From Deltaproteobacteria bacterium (GTDB lineage: Bacteria > Desulfobacterota > Desulfobacteria > Desulfobacterales > ETH-SRB1), in the NCBI GenBank assembly GCA_019314185.1, contig JAFCZU010000009.1:1-35636 (forward strand): a stretch of 35,636 nucleotides of DNA, in the 5' to 3' direction. A program made the translations under genes and the position numbers. The notes below the pieces were generated by a model, which was not told where the DNA came from, did not search any database, and was given only the letters and a program-made list of their open reading frames with translations. Below, piece after piece: positions 8,349 through 16,996 of this stretch; position 1 is the stretch's first letter; each line of letters starts with the position of its first letter.

Positions 8349-10409
8349 ATGTTCAGATGGATAAGTTTACAAGGATTTATATCAGGAAGTTTAAGAACCA
8401 AGATAATACTGGGCGTGAGTCTAATTCTGACCACGGCGCTGGGCGCTTTTGGTTATCTTGAAGTGGTTTCCCAAATTGAACGTTATACCAAAGAGAACAA
8501 AAAAATGGCCATGGAACTAAGTGATACTGTTATGAAGAGCATAGAGTATCCCATGTTAGATGGCGAAATGGAGCAGGTCCAGGCCATATTGGAGAGGCTG
8601 GGTACTCTGGAAGATCTGGTGTTAGTTCATCTTTGCGATGACCTGGGTATGATCAAGCGTAATGGATTAGACCGTTATGATATCGACAGGAAAACCGTTT
8701 CTAAGATCACCCTGAAAGGGTTTAGCACAGGCAAATTAGCGCAGGGGATGGAAAGATACAGTCATAATAATTTAAAAGATGCCAAAATATTACGTTACGC
8801 CATTCCTATTTATAATGAGAAGGCATGTTATAAGTGTCACGGGGATAAAAAATCTCTCCTCGGAGTGTTGTCAGTAGGGGTTAGCTGGGAGCCGATTCAG
8901 AAAGCGCTTGTCTCAGTACGAAACCAGAATATAATTTTAACTGTTATATCATTAACAGTGGTTGCCTTTTTCCTGACCTTGTGGCTCAACAGATATATCG
9001 TTCGACCTATTGTAAGGCTAACTCATGCTGCTGATGAGATTAGCCGTGGAAAATATGTTCTTGATCATGAGAAATTCCGGGGGCGATCTGTACAGTGCTG
9101 GAATCAATTGAACTGTGAGAAAACAGATTGTCCAGCCTATGAAAACGATACTATGCCGTGCTGGTATGTGCCGGATACATTATGTTTTGGCGAGCCGTCA
9201 GGGAAATTTCCAAAAAAATTAGATCAATGTGTGAAGTGCTATGTTTATCAGAATTATAAAGGAGATGAAATTGTTAGGCTCAGGGACTCTTTTCGACACA
9301 TGGTTTATAAGTTGATATCTTACGAGGAAGATCTCAGAGCATCTGAAAAAAAGTACAGACATTTGTTTAACGCTGATCCAAATCCGATTTTTATCGTTGA
9401 CTACAAAACATTTATGATTATTGATGTCAACAAGACAGCTATGAATTGGTATGGGTATTCAATGGAAGAATTCCTTGGAATGTCGTTTTTTGAACTTTCT
9501 AACCAGGTTGAGGAAGATATCTCTGCCGGTTTTGTCTCGATTAAAGAAGACCAGCATTTAATTTACGCAAAAAGGAACTATCATAAGAAAACCAGGGGGC
9601 AATATTATGTAGATATTCATGTGTGTCCGGCAAAATATAAGGAGCGGAACGCTCTGATTATCACAACGATTGATGTAACAGAAAGGGTTGAAAAGGATGC
9701 TCAGTTAATTCAGGCAAGCAAGATGTCGGCTCTGGGCACCATGGCTTCAGGTATCGCCCACGAGTTGAATCAGCCTTTAAATGTTATCAAAGTGGGAAGT
9801 GATTTTTTTATCAAAATGATAGACAGGAGAAAAATCGACCCGCAATCTTTTCGAACCATGGCTGAAGAAATTAGCAGCTATGTTGATAAGGCCTCTGGAA
9901 TTATTAACCATATGAGAAATTTTACAAGAACTTCCAATGTTAAGAGTGCGGAAATAAATATAAATAATCCTATTTCAGATGTTTTCACAATGTTGGGGCA
10001 ACAATTAATTCTGCGGCAGATAGATGTGAAGATGGATCTTTCTGAAGATCTTCCTTTAATATTGGCAGATCATAACAGGCTGGAGCAGGTATTTATAAAT
10101 CTCGTTACCAATGCGCGGGATGTTTTGCAGGAAAAAGAAAGAGCCTTGGAAAAGGTACTCAAGGTAAAGACCTTTGTTGAAAACAAACAAGTCAAAGCAA
10201 TTATTTCTGATAATGGCGCTGGAATACCGAAAGAAAATATCGAAAAGATATTTGAACCGTTTTTTACAACCAAAGAGGTTGGTACTGGAACCGGACTTGG
10301 ATTGTCTATCAGCTACGGAATTGTTAATGATTATGGGGGGAAAATTACTGTTAAAAGCAAAGTCGATGAAGGTACTTCTTTTGAGGTGAGTTTTCCCGCT
10401 ATCACCTGA
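8349..10409 (+). CDS. sensor histidine kinase with extracytoplasmic c-type haem motif
   Basis: 686-residue membrane kinase. TM1 is at about 18-38, followed by an extracytoplasmic sensor (about 40-190) containing ACYKCHG, a CxxCH covalent haem site at C160-H164. TM2 is at about 194-213 and a HAMP region follows. A cysteine-rich insert (about 250-297) has the pattern CW-x4-C-x4-CPAY, then CW, TLC and CVKCYVY. A PAS domain spans about 335-445. The kinase core has HELNQPLN with phosphoacceptor H471, N-box [15 protein letters not shown] and [10 protein letters not shown]. The haem site suggests redox, NO/CO or oxygen sensing outside the membrane; the inner cysteine cluster may bind a metal or disulfide (both inference). 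ATG 8349 has GAGAGAA eight bases upstream. The likely partners are the adjacent receivers at 5561, 10790 and 12720. Confidence 0.95.
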   Translation: MFRWISLQGFISGSLRTKIILGVSLILTTALGAFGYLEVVSQIERYTKENKKMAMELSDTVMKSIEYPMLDGEMEQVQAILERLGTLEDLVLVHLCDDLGMIKRNGLDRYDIDRKTVSKITLKGFSTGKLAQGMERYSHNNLKDAKILRYAIPIYNEKACYKCHGDKKSLLGVLSVGVSWEPIQKALVSVRNQNIILTVISLTVVAFFLTLWLNRYIVRPIVRLTHAADEISRGKYVLDHEKFRGRSVQCWNQLNCEKTDCPAYENDTMPCWYVPDTLCFGEPSGKFPKKLDQCVKCYVYQNYKGDEIVRLRDSFRHMVYKLISYEEDLRASEKKYRHLFNADPNPIFIVDYKTFMIIDVNKTAMNWYGYSMEEFLGMSFFELSNQVEEDISAGFVSIKEDQHLIYAKRNYHKKTRGQYYVDIHVCPAKYKERNALIITTIDVTERVEKDAQLIQASKMSALGTMASGIAHELNQPLNVIKVGSDFFIKMIDRRKIDPQSFRTMAEEISSYVDKASGIINHMRNFTRTSNVKSAEININNPISDVFTMLGQQLILRQIDVKMDLSEDLPLILADHNRLEQVFINLVTNARDVLQEKERALEKVLKVKTFVENKQVKAIISDNGAGIPKENIEKIFEPFFTTKEVGTGTGLGLSISYGIVNDYGGKITVKSKVDEGTSFEVSFPAIT

Positions 10410-10433
10410 GTTGAGCAATTTATTGCTCTCAAC
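10410..10433 (+). terminator. hairpin just after the sensor kinase stop
   Basis: GTTGAG at 10410-10415 pairs with CTCAAC at 10428-10433, extended by CAA/TTG with a two-base bulge. It starts one base after the kinase TGA. There is no T-run, so termination activity is uncertain. Confidence 0.4.
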
Positions 10434-10440
10434 TTAGGTA

Positions 10441-10695
10441 CTCAAGTTTCGCACTCTTTAATTTAGCCAAAGCGTTAGACGGCAAGGGCTAAAAATAAAT
10501 TTTAAACCGAAATATACTGCCTGTGGTTTTTACAACGGCGCCAATCAATTAATTATATCTCCTTTGCGCCTGATCGTAATGTATGTTGCACGGGTTGCCG
10601 GTTACAAAATATAAGCAAATGATTTCGCTGTAAAAATGTTATTTTCAACCCTTACCGTCTTGATATTGATAGAAATCAAGGGTGCGAAACTTGAG
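10441..10695. mobile_element. MITE-like element with terminal inverted repeats and 7-bp target duplication
   Basis: A 255-bp non-coding element. Its ends are perfect 14-bp inverted repeats: CTCAAGTTTCGCAC at 10441-10454 and the complement at 10682-10695. The match continues imperfectly inward to about 60 bp, with TAGACGGCAAGGGCT near the left facing CAACCCTTACCGTCTTGA on the right. TTAGGTA flanks it directly at 10434-10440 and 10696-10702, a clear target-site duplication. It encodes no protein and would need a transposase in trans. A TATAAT (10701-10706) overlaps the right duplication, upstream of the hybrid kinase gene. Confidence 0.85.
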
Positions 10696-10789
10696 TTAGG
10701 TATAATAAAAAAATGCGTAATAACAGTACGCTTGAGCCGGTGTTCAGAAACTGAGACAATGTAAACAACTACTATTTAGGCGAGGTAAT

Positions 10790-12358
10790 ATGTCAAAACT
10801 TTTACTGATCGATGATGAAGAAGGCATTAGAAAGGTTCTCAGTTTGTCTCTTCAAAGTGATGGGCATGATGTTACGACCGCAGAAAACGGGCAGCAGGCT
10901 CTGAAACTGTTTCGAGAAGAACCCTTTCCAATAGTGTTGACCGATATAAAAATGCCTGGAATGGACGGCATAGAGGTTTTAAAGGAAATAAAGAAAATCA
11001 ATCCAAATACAGAGGTGATTGTTATTACAGGTCACGGCGATATGGAATCAGCCGTTCAATCACTTCATCTCGGAGCATCTGATTTTATTAACAAACCGGT
11101 GAGTGATCAGGTTCTTTCAATTGCTCTGAAAAGGGCCGAGGAACGCCTGAAAACAAAAAAGATATTGAATAAATACGCCAATGAGTTGTGGAACATGGTA
11201 AAGGAGAAAACCAAAGAGATAAAGAGAAGATATGAATTTGAGGATAAGCTTATACAGCGATCGATTGACGGAATTATAGCTACTGACAGGGACGGCAATA
11301 TTATAGTATTTAACAGGGCTGCTGAAAATCTTTTTGGATATACTAAAGATGAGGTCAAAAGCGAAAAAAAGGCTGATGACCTTTATCCTAAAGCGATAAT
11401 GTACAAGATTTCCGATGTTTTTTCGGGTAAGACATATGGCGCGGATGTTATCATTGATAGACAGGATACATTTTTACAGACAAAGAATGGTAAATTAGTA
11501 CCGGTCAGGTTTTCAGGCGCAATACTCTATGAAGGTTACAAGCCAATAGGCAGTGTTGGTTTTTTTCAGGATCTTAGAGAAATTAAACGATTGCAAAAGG
11601 AATTAATTCAATCAGAAAGATTGGCGGCTGTTGGGCAGACAGTGGCCGGTCTCGCACATGGCATAAAGAATATTTTAAATGGTTTAAAGGGTGGTGTCTA
11701 TATAGTTAACAATGCTTTTAAAAAGTTGTCTGATACTCTTGCTGTTGCCGGTATAGAAAATAGGAATCCGGAAAACAAACTAAAAACAGGCTGGGAAATG
11801 GTGGAAAGAAATATTAATAGAGTCTCTGATCTGGTTTTGGATCTTCTCAGTTATTCAAAAGAACGTGAGCCGGAATACGAAAGGTATGATCCAAATATTA
11901 TCGTGGATGAAGTCTGCGATCTTATGGAGTTAAAGGCTAAAAAAAATGACGTTAAACTGATAAGGAGTTTGGATAAGAAAATAGGTGAGGTTTATCTTGA
12001 TCCAAAAGGGATACACATTTGCCTTCTTAATCTAATTTCAAATGCGATTGATGCCTGCATTTTTGACCCTGCCACGGAAAAAGACTGGCAGGTAAAGGTT
12101 GAAGCGCATTCTGACGGGGAAGGTGGTGTGATTTACGATGTGCTTGATAATGGTTGTGGCATGAATCAAGAGGTTAAAGATAGAATTTTTACTGAATTTT
12201 TCAGCACAAAGGGAAATCGTGGTACAGGCCTTGGGTTGCTTGTTTCTCAAAAGATAATTCATGAACATAAGGGAAGTATGGATGTAAAATCGCAGCCAGG
12301 CAAAGGCACAAAGTTTTTAATCAAGCTTCCGAAACAGGAATTCACAGAGAAAAAATAA
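10790..12358 (+). CDS. soluble receiver-PAS-histidine kinase hybrid
   Basis: 522-residue protein without membrane segments. The receiver (1-120) has phosphoacceptor D52 in TDIKMPG and K102. It is followed by a coiled linker (about 120-150), a PAS domain (about 150-265), a HisKA-type dimerisation segment with LAHGIKN (H290) and an ATPase domain with NLISNAIDA, DNGCGMN and GTGLGLLVSQ. The receiver-first order means it can be switched by another kinase and then phosphorylate a further receiver, so it fits the middle of a relay. Its receiver is a near twin of that at 5561. GAGG lies upstream of ATG 10790. The likely outlet is the stand-alone receiver at 12720 (inference from adjacency). Confidence 0.93.
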   Translation: MSKLLLIDDEEGIRKVLSLSLQSDGHDVTTAENGQQALKLFREEPFPIVLTDIKMPGMDGIEVLKEIKKINPNTEVIVITGHGDMESAVQSLHLGASDFINKPVSDQVLSIALKRAEERLKTKKILNKYANELWNMVKEKTKEIKRRYEFEDKLIQRSIDGIIATDRDGNIIVFNRAAENLFGYTKDEVKSEKKADDLYPKAIMYKISDVFSGKTYGADVIIDRQDTFLQTKNGKLVPVRFSGAILYEGYKPIGSVGFFQDLREIKRLQKELIQSERLAAVGQTVAGLAHGIKNILNGLKGGVYIVNNAFKKLSDTLAVAGIENRNPENKLKTGWEMVERNINRVSDLVLDLLSYSKEREPEYERYDPNIIVDEVCDLMELKAKKNDVKLIRSLDKKIGEVYLDPKGIHICLLNLISNAIDACIFDPATEKDWQVKVEAHSDGEGGVIYDVLDNGCGMNQEVKDRIFTEFFSTKGNRGTGLGLLVSQKIIHEHKGSMDVKSQPGKGTKFLIKLPKQEFTEKK

Positions 12359-12587
12359 TTTTGACAATTTCGTAAAAAGCTAAAATGTGTCGCTTTGCAA
12401 CACCGCAGACAAGAGTAACTTGTCAATTATATCAAAAAGTTATGTTTTGGTTATATGTTTTGGTTATTTGAAAGTCGAAAATCGGGTTGTTTCAGTGAAA
12501 ACCGAGGTCCATAATAACCTGTAATTGCTAAATTCCAGCCTTCTTAGAAATAACAGTTAAGGGGTATGATGGACTTTTTACGACACC

Positions 12588-12633
12588 AGCAATTTTACTT
12601 GCAATTTATAAGCAATTTTACTTGCAATTTATA
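12588..12633. repeat. perfect 23-bp tandem duplication upstream of the receiver gene
   Basis: Two adjacent identical 23-bp units, 12588-12610 and 12611-12633, each containing AGCAATTTTACTTGC. The second copy supplies the candidate -35 hexamer of the promoter for the receiver gene, so the units could be regulator-binding sites or a recent duplication that created or changed the promoter. Confidence 0.85.
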
Positions 12634-12651
12634 TTTGATTTGCTATATAAT
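12622..12651 (+). promoter_or_regulatory. candidate sigma70 promoter for the stand-alone receiver gene
   Basis: TTGCAA at 12622-12627, an 18-bp spacer, and TATAAT at 12646-12651, about 69 bases before the ATG at 12720. The -10 is a perfect consensus and the -35 matches four of six positions. Confidence 0.55.
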
Positions 12652-12719
12652 ATTTAATTTAAAAAATAAGTAAGTTGATAAATTTTATATTTTGCCGGTT
12701 TTAATAAAGGAGGAGTATT

Positions 12720-13112
12720 ATGGGTAAAAAGGTTCTGATCGTTGATGATGATGTTGATGTAAGAACGTTTGTGTCGAGCGTAGTAGAAAATAACGGCTAT
12801 ACACCAATAATCGCATTAAATGGCGAAGAAGCTATGAATAAGATAAGGGAAGAAAAGCCGGACGTAATTACACTGGACATATTAATGCCAAAAGAAAGCG
12901 GGATTAAGATGTACAGGGAAGTCAAAACAAACTCCGAGTTTAGTGCTATTCCGGTAATAATACTTTCCGGAATAGCACAAAGAACCTTTATCCGTTCTCA
13001 AAAGGCTCTTGCAGAGGATGGGGGCCAAGACATACCGGAACCGGAGGTTTATCTTGAAAAACCGGTTGAGCCTGAAGAACTGGCCGCAATATTAAAGAAA
13101 GTTTTGTCCTGA
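12720..13112 (+). CDS. stand-alone CheY-like receiver protein
   Basis: 130-residue single receiver domain with no output domain. It has the acidic pocket D10/D11 in LIVDDDVDV, phosphoacceptor D53 in TLDILMP, and a conserved lysine in LEKPVEP near the end. The ribosome-binding site AAAGGAGG six bases before the ATG is very strong. Proteins of this type serve as shuttles in phosphorelays or act by protein contact. It follows the receiver-kinase hybrid at 10790 by 361 bp, has its own candidate promoter, and may receive phosphate from that kinase (inference). Confidence 0.93.
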   Translation: MGKKVLIVDDDVDVRTFVSSVVENNGYTPIIALNGEEAMNKIREEKPDVITLDILMPKESGIKMYREVKTNSEFSAIPVIILSGIAQRTFIRSQKALAEDGGQDIPEPEVYLEKPVEPEELAAILKKVLS

Positions 13113-13137
13113 TTTAAATATGGTAAAATAGTTAATT

Positions 13138-13193
13138 GGTCGAGTTGTCGAGTTGTTAATAACTCGACTACTCGACTATTCAACAACTCGACC
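13138..13193. terminator. tandem-palindromic repeat between convergent genes
   Basis: GGTCGAGTTGT (13138-13148) and its perfect complement (13183-13193) form the outer arms. Each half is itself tandem: GTCGAGTT twice on the left and ACTCGACT twice on the right, with an inner palindrome GAGTTGTTAATAACTC. It lies between the convergent receiver (ends 13112) and usp (ends 13200) genes and is followed by TTTTT, so it probably acts as a two-way terminator. Confidence 0.6.
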
Positions 13194-13199
13194 GGTTTT

Positions 13200-14066
13200 T
13201 CAGGGTACAAGCAGTGTTGGAAATTCAGACATTTCTGTTAGTTCTCTGGATACGCTGCCAAGCCAGCGCGCCCGCCATGCCCCTTTTCCTGTTGCGCCCA
13301 TGACAATCATAGTAGCATTATACTCACGCGCAGCGGTTTCAATTTGAGAGACTACGTTACCCATGCAAAGATGAAATTCTGCTTCAACCTCTTCATCTTT
13401 AAAAGTTGTGCAGATATCCTCCAGCCTCTTTTTGTTTTCCCTTTGAATTTTTATAAGATCATCTTTTGATTTACCTTTTATAACATCGTCACTGACAACA
13501 TGTATTACCACGACTTTTTTAAGAGCCTTTTTTATATCTATTAACTGTTCCAATGCCCTTTCGCATGGAGATGACCAGTCTGTTACAAGAAGAGGTGTAT
13601 CAAAAGGCTTATCATTAACTTTGCCTGAAGGAAGCATATATTTATGTACCAGCACAGGAGTCTTTGACCGCTGTAAGAGTTCCATCGTTGTTGAACTTGC
13701 AAACAGTTTTTCTAATTTTGTTCTTTTATGGGCTTCTGTTATTATTAAATCCACCCCTTCTGTTTCAGCAGTTGAAAGAATCTTGGGAAGAGGATTTCCA
13801 ACAACAACGTAGGCACCGCATTCCATACCTTTTTCAAACACGCTTTCTGCCCAATCAATAAAACGCACATCTGCCATTTGTTTTAATTTTACATCTTCCT
13901 CTTTAAGATAACCTGTCCCGCGATGCATGGCAACTTGTTCTCTGTTTATTACATGGAGAAAAACCACATGATTAAGACCGGCCTTTCTTAGCTCCATCAA
14001 TGATTCCAAGGCATCAAGCCACAGTTCATCAAAGTCGGTTACAAACAGCATCTTTTTAAATTTCAT
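13200..14066 (-). CDS. tandem-domain universal stress protein (UspA family)
   Basis: 288 residues with two UspA domains. The first (about 1-145) has the start KKMLFVTDFDELW and lacks the glycine-rich nucleotide loop. The second (about 155-288) keeps the ATP-type loop in VMGATGKG followed by WLGSVSREL and ends in TLLVP. Usp proteins bind nucleotides or act as soluble stress effectors; no specific target is visible. GGAGG lies seven bases upstream of the ATG at 14066. It converges on the stand-alone receiver gene and is divergent from another tandem usp at 14748. It is clearly related to the protein at 29967. Confidence 0.9.
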   Translation of the reverse strand: MKFKKMLFVTDFDELWLDALESLMELRKAGLNHVVFLHVINREQVAMHRGTGYLKEEDVKLKQMADVRFIDWAESVFEKGMECGAYVVVGNPLPKILSTAETEGVDLIITEAHKRTKLEKLFASSTTMELLQRSKTPVLVHKYMLPSGKVNDKPFDTPLLVTDWSSPCERALEQLIDIKKALKKVVVIHVVSDDVIKGKSKDDLIKIQRENKKRLEDICTTFKDEEVEAEFHLCMGNVVSQIETAAREYNATMIVMGATGKGAWRARWLGSVSRELTEMSEFPTLLVP

Positions 14067-14747
14067 AAAACTTCCTCCCCAAACTTATAAATCCTATTCT
14101 TAAATTTTATAAAATTAATCAGAAAGCATTTAGATTGTCAAGTTTTTATTGTGTACCCAAATATATCTACCAAATATATCTATTAGATGAGCAAGTAGGT
14201 AGCCTGAAAGATGATAATAATAAAACATATAAATTTTACCCGGTTAAAAAGCTCCGTCCTTTCTAAGTGGGTTTACTGTACGATATTACGGGCAAGAAGT
14301 GTTCATTATTTGTACACTAAATCATGTAAAGATATAACTATGTTCCTACGTATGGGTATTTTTTGTCCAGTTATTGAACACATTATGTTAGGGTTATTTG
14401 TCTCATTTTGTTTTTGATTTCAAGAATATTAAATAAAACAATAAGATATAAATTGCAATCGAGAAGGCATGAATGTTGCATTCCATTGCAATAACGTGGG
14501 AATTTTTGCAAATTAAAATTTTCGTTTTCTTTGAATTTGAGTCCCGGTTAAATATAAAATACGCCATCTAATGGACAGACAAAATTTAGCATTTTTTAAA
14601 GGGTTCATCTGGAGCGTAACTTTTTATGATTTTATCAATGATCAATAAGGTTGGTATAGATTTTTGAAGCAAACATTATGTATATTTATGAGTTGTTTCT
14701 TATTCTGCATTATTATTGACCTCATATAACTATAACACAGGAAAGTT
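14067..14747. other. 681-bp divergent intergenic region between two usp genes
   Basis: Very AT-rich. A perfect 13-bp tandem duplication CCAAATATATCTA occupies 14157-14169 and 14170-14182. An open frame at 14211-14417 has no ribosome-binding site, domain or plausible composition and is not called. The stretch must contain promoters for both usp genes, but I see no confident -35/-10 pair. Confidence 0.5.
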
Positions 14748-15560
14748 ATGGACGTAAAAAAAATTGTTTATGCTACAAATTTAAGCAAACCCACCTTTCG
14801 TGTACTTGATGGATTATCGGGTTTAAAAAGTCTTGGTTTGCAAGAGATCGTTCTCCTTTGTGCTATTGGCAAGGAAGGGGGAAGTGAATGGAACAGGTCA
14901 AAAAATGCGGCTTTTGATCTATTTGAGACATGGAAAAAAAGATTAGATAATTTAGAAATAAATGTAAGTATTAGGATTGAGCCCGAAAACCTTTCCGCAA
15001 GCGTCTTAAAGACAATCCAGGGCAATAAGATATCGCTTGTTGTATTGCATTTTAACAAAAAAGAGAATCGAAGAATATTGGGTGGTTCGACCTTAAATGA
15101 TATTATTAAGTCCACAAATGTTCCTCTTCTTGTTGTTGATAAGAACGAAAAAGGATTGAATTTTAGTTCAAAAGGAATATTTGAACATGTTTTATTTGCG
15201 ACTGATTGGTCGCCGAAATATGAAAAAATGTTGCGACATATACTTAATTTTAAGGAATTAATAAGTGAACTAGAACTTGTAAATGTAATATTTGAAAAAT
15301 TGAGCCTGCGCAATGTACAACAACTAATGGAACATATGATTAATAACCGCAAAATGTGTCTAAAGCTTGGTGTTTCAACAGAATATCACATGTATGCGGG
15401 AGAGATTAGTGAAGAAATCCTGCGCGCGGCACATGAATATGAATCTACCGTAATAGTTATGGGTCCAACACGCAAACGGAAGTTTAATGATATTTTTTCA
15501 GGCAGGCCAGCGTATAAAGTAATAGAAAAAACTTTAATACCTGTATTGCTGGTTCCCTGA
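14748..15560 (+). CDS. tandem-domain UspA protein upstream of the antiporter operon
   Basis: 270 residues with two UspA-like halves. The first half starts VKKIVYATNLSKP and ends VPLLVVD; the second starts HVLFATDWSPKYEKM and ends IPVLLVP. The second-domain loop reads VMGPTRKRKFND then FSGRP, so the G-x2-G-x9-G nucleotide signature is broken. It may therefore not bind ATP in the classical way (inference). AGGAAA precedes the ATG. The gene stops 153 bp before mrpE on the same strand, so it may be co-transcribed with the antiporter cluster or share its control. Confidence 0.88.
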   Translation: MDVKKIVYATNLSKPTFRVLDGLSGLKSLGLQEIVLLCAIGKEGGSEWNRSKNAAFDLFETWKKRLDNLEINVSIRIEPENLSASVLKTIQGNKISLVVLHFNKKENRRILGGSTLNDIIKSTNVPLLVVDKNEKGLNFSSKGIFEHVLFATDWSPKYEKMLRHILNFKELISELELVNVIFEKLSLRNVQQLMEHMINNRKMCLKLGVSTEYHMYAGEISEEILRAAHEYESTVIVMGPTRKRKFNDIFSGRPAYKVIEKTLIPVLLVP

Positions 15561-15713
15561 CTATATTTTGTTTTGTAATATCACCTGCAAATTATAATAA
15601 AAGTTTTTAGTGAACTATTCCGCAACGAGCTACGGGGAATTTAACCCGGCAACTAACGAAAATTTGTAAAATTTGCATAACCTGTGGATTAAAAAAATAT
15701 AGAAAGGAATAAG

Positions 15714-16427
15714 ATGGAAGTAACAGTACTGGTTCAAGCCACATATAGTTCGTTTAAGATGTTAGGCGAAGCAAGAAATAAAGCCAGGGAGATATTGGAC
15801 ACCGCTGCCAGGCTCACATCTGAGACCCAGGCAGTACATCGAAAAAGGGTAGAGGCGATATTTACAGGCGCCAAACAAAAAAAAATCGAAGCCGCGAGGT
15901 TTGCTGCAACATTTATCATTATATTCTGCTTCTGGCTGCTTTTGTCAGGGCACTATGATTTATTTCATATCAGCATTGGAGTTCTTTGTTGCGGCTTGGT
16001 GTCATATGTATCGCATGATCTCCTTTTTGCCAATCCAAGGGCTGGAGATATGCGTGTAATAGTTAAGAGGTTTTTTATTTATATTCCATGGCTGATGTAT
16101 CAAATAGTCATGTCTAACCTGCATGTTGTCCGACTGGCTCTGGGGCCAAGAAGGCTTCTTGATCCGAAGATAATGCAATTCAAGACAAAACTGGAAAGTG
16201 ATATATCTATGGTAACACTTGCTAATTCTATTACTCTTACTCCAGGGACTATTACAGTAGATGTTAAAGATGGCATATATTATGTGCATGCTGTGAGCAA
16301 AAAGGTTGCGGAAGATCTCATGACAGGTGAGATGGAAGATAAAATTGCTCATATATTCATGGAAGCCGACCATGTGTATGTTCAGGATGTTCTGGATATG
16401 TCGCCTATCTTTGTAGAATTAAAATAG
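15714..16427 (+). CDS. mrpE: Mrp/Mnh antiporter subunit E, with N-terminal extension
   Basis: 237 residues. The MrpE domain (about 60-237) has a membrane pair near 62-105, a conserved segment YIPWLMYQIVMSNLHV, and the family-typical ITLTPGTITVDV with YVHAV. MrpE is a small membrane subunit needed for assembly or activity of the multisubunit Na+(K+)/H+ antiporter. Usual MrpE proteins are roughly 160 residues; here about 60 charged, probably helical residues precede the first membrane segment. The start at ATG 15714 has AAAGGAA just upstream, so the extension appears real. First gene of the Mrp-like cluster. Confidence 0.88.
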   Translation: MEVTVLVQATYSSFKMLGEARNKAREILDTAARLTSETQAVHRKRVEAIFTGAKQKKIEAARFAATFIIIFCFWLLLSGHYDLFHISIGVLCCGLVSYVSHDLLFANPRAGDMRVIVKRFFIYIPWLMYQIVMSNLHVVRLALGPRRLLDPKIMQFKTKLESDISMVTLANSITLTPGTITVDVKDGIYYVHAVSKKVAEDLMTGEMEDKIAHIFMEADHVYVQDVLDMSPIFVELK

Positions 16428-16488
16428 ACAACATGGTTAAAAATAGTTTTTTTTATTATTATAATTTTAAGAATTGAGGCCGGACAAT

Positions 16489-16965
16489 ATGACAAGCAAA
16501 CATGCAGTAAACATGACCAAAGAATCGGATGATGTTATTGTCAAAACAGTTTCCCGGTTATTAATACCCTTTATGCAGGTTTATGCTCTCTATGTTATTG
16601 CGCACGGTCATTACAGCCCTGGAGGGGGATTTCAGGGAGGAGTAATTTTAGCAGCGGCTTTAATTCTATTGGCAATAACTTTTGGCTTGAATAATGTTTT
16701 ACACAGGATGTCGGAAAAATTAAACACCATTTTATGCAGCCTCGGAGTCTTTATATATGCGGGAATTGGGCTTTTATGCTTAATACTCGGCGGGAATTTC
16801 CTGGATTATAAAGAGCTTGACAAGATATTACACGTAGGGATAGCGCATGCCAGATCGCTCGGCATTCTTGGTATTGAGACTGGTGTAGGTATTGCTGTCA
16901 TGGCTGTAATGCTCTCGATCTTTTTGGATATATCCACAGGAGGGCTTCCTTCAACAAAAGAATAA
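16489..16965 (+). CDS. mrpB: Mrp/Mnh antiporter subunit B
   Basis: 158 residues from ATG 16489; an in-frame TTG at 16474 is rejected because GAGG (16476-16479) fits the ATG. The MrpB family signature HYSPGGGFQGGVILAAA lies near residues 40-56, and there are four predicted membrane segments. The C-terminus has the typical GVGIAV segment. MrpB is an integral part of the cation/proton antiporter membrane arm. It is separated from the next structural gene (mrpF) by a regulator-like gene, an unusual break in the operon. Confidence 0.92.
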   Translation: MTSKHAVNMTKESDDVIVKTVSRLLIPFMQVYALYVIAHGHYSPGGGFQGGVILAAALILLAITFGLNNVLHRMSEKLNTILCSLGVFIYAGIGLLCLILGGNFLDYKELDKILHVGIAHARSLGILGIETGVGIAVMAVMLSIFLDISTGGLPSTKE

Positions 16966-16996
16966 GGTTAATTTGATTGATATTTAAGGATTAAAT

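Larger units (their letters stand above)
12359..12719. repeat. intergenic region with short tandem duplications
   Basis: No gene is supported in these 361 bp. Visible structure: a perfect 13-bp tandem duplication TATGTTTTGGTTA (12441-12453 and 12454-12466); a perfect 23-bp tandem duplication at 12588-12633; and the motif CGTAAAAAG near 12370 facing CTTTTTACG near 12576. The latter pair may be ends of a decayed copy of the palindromic element seen at 34183-34374. Confidence 0.6.

Noticed and set aside
10701..10706. TATAAT as a promoter created by the MITE
   Set aside because: It is a perfect -10 hexamer but the position 17 bases upstream reads AAGGGT, so no -35 partner is visible; mentioned only as a possibility.
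14211..14417. 68-codon open frame between the divergent usp genes
   Set aside because: No ribosome-binding site, no recognisable domain, and low-complexity AT-rich composition; most likely a chance frame.
5258..15713. Sigma54 (-24/-12) promoters for genes near the activator
   Set aside because: I looked for GG-N10-GC with TGGCAC/TTGC character before the main genes of this region and found no convincing match.
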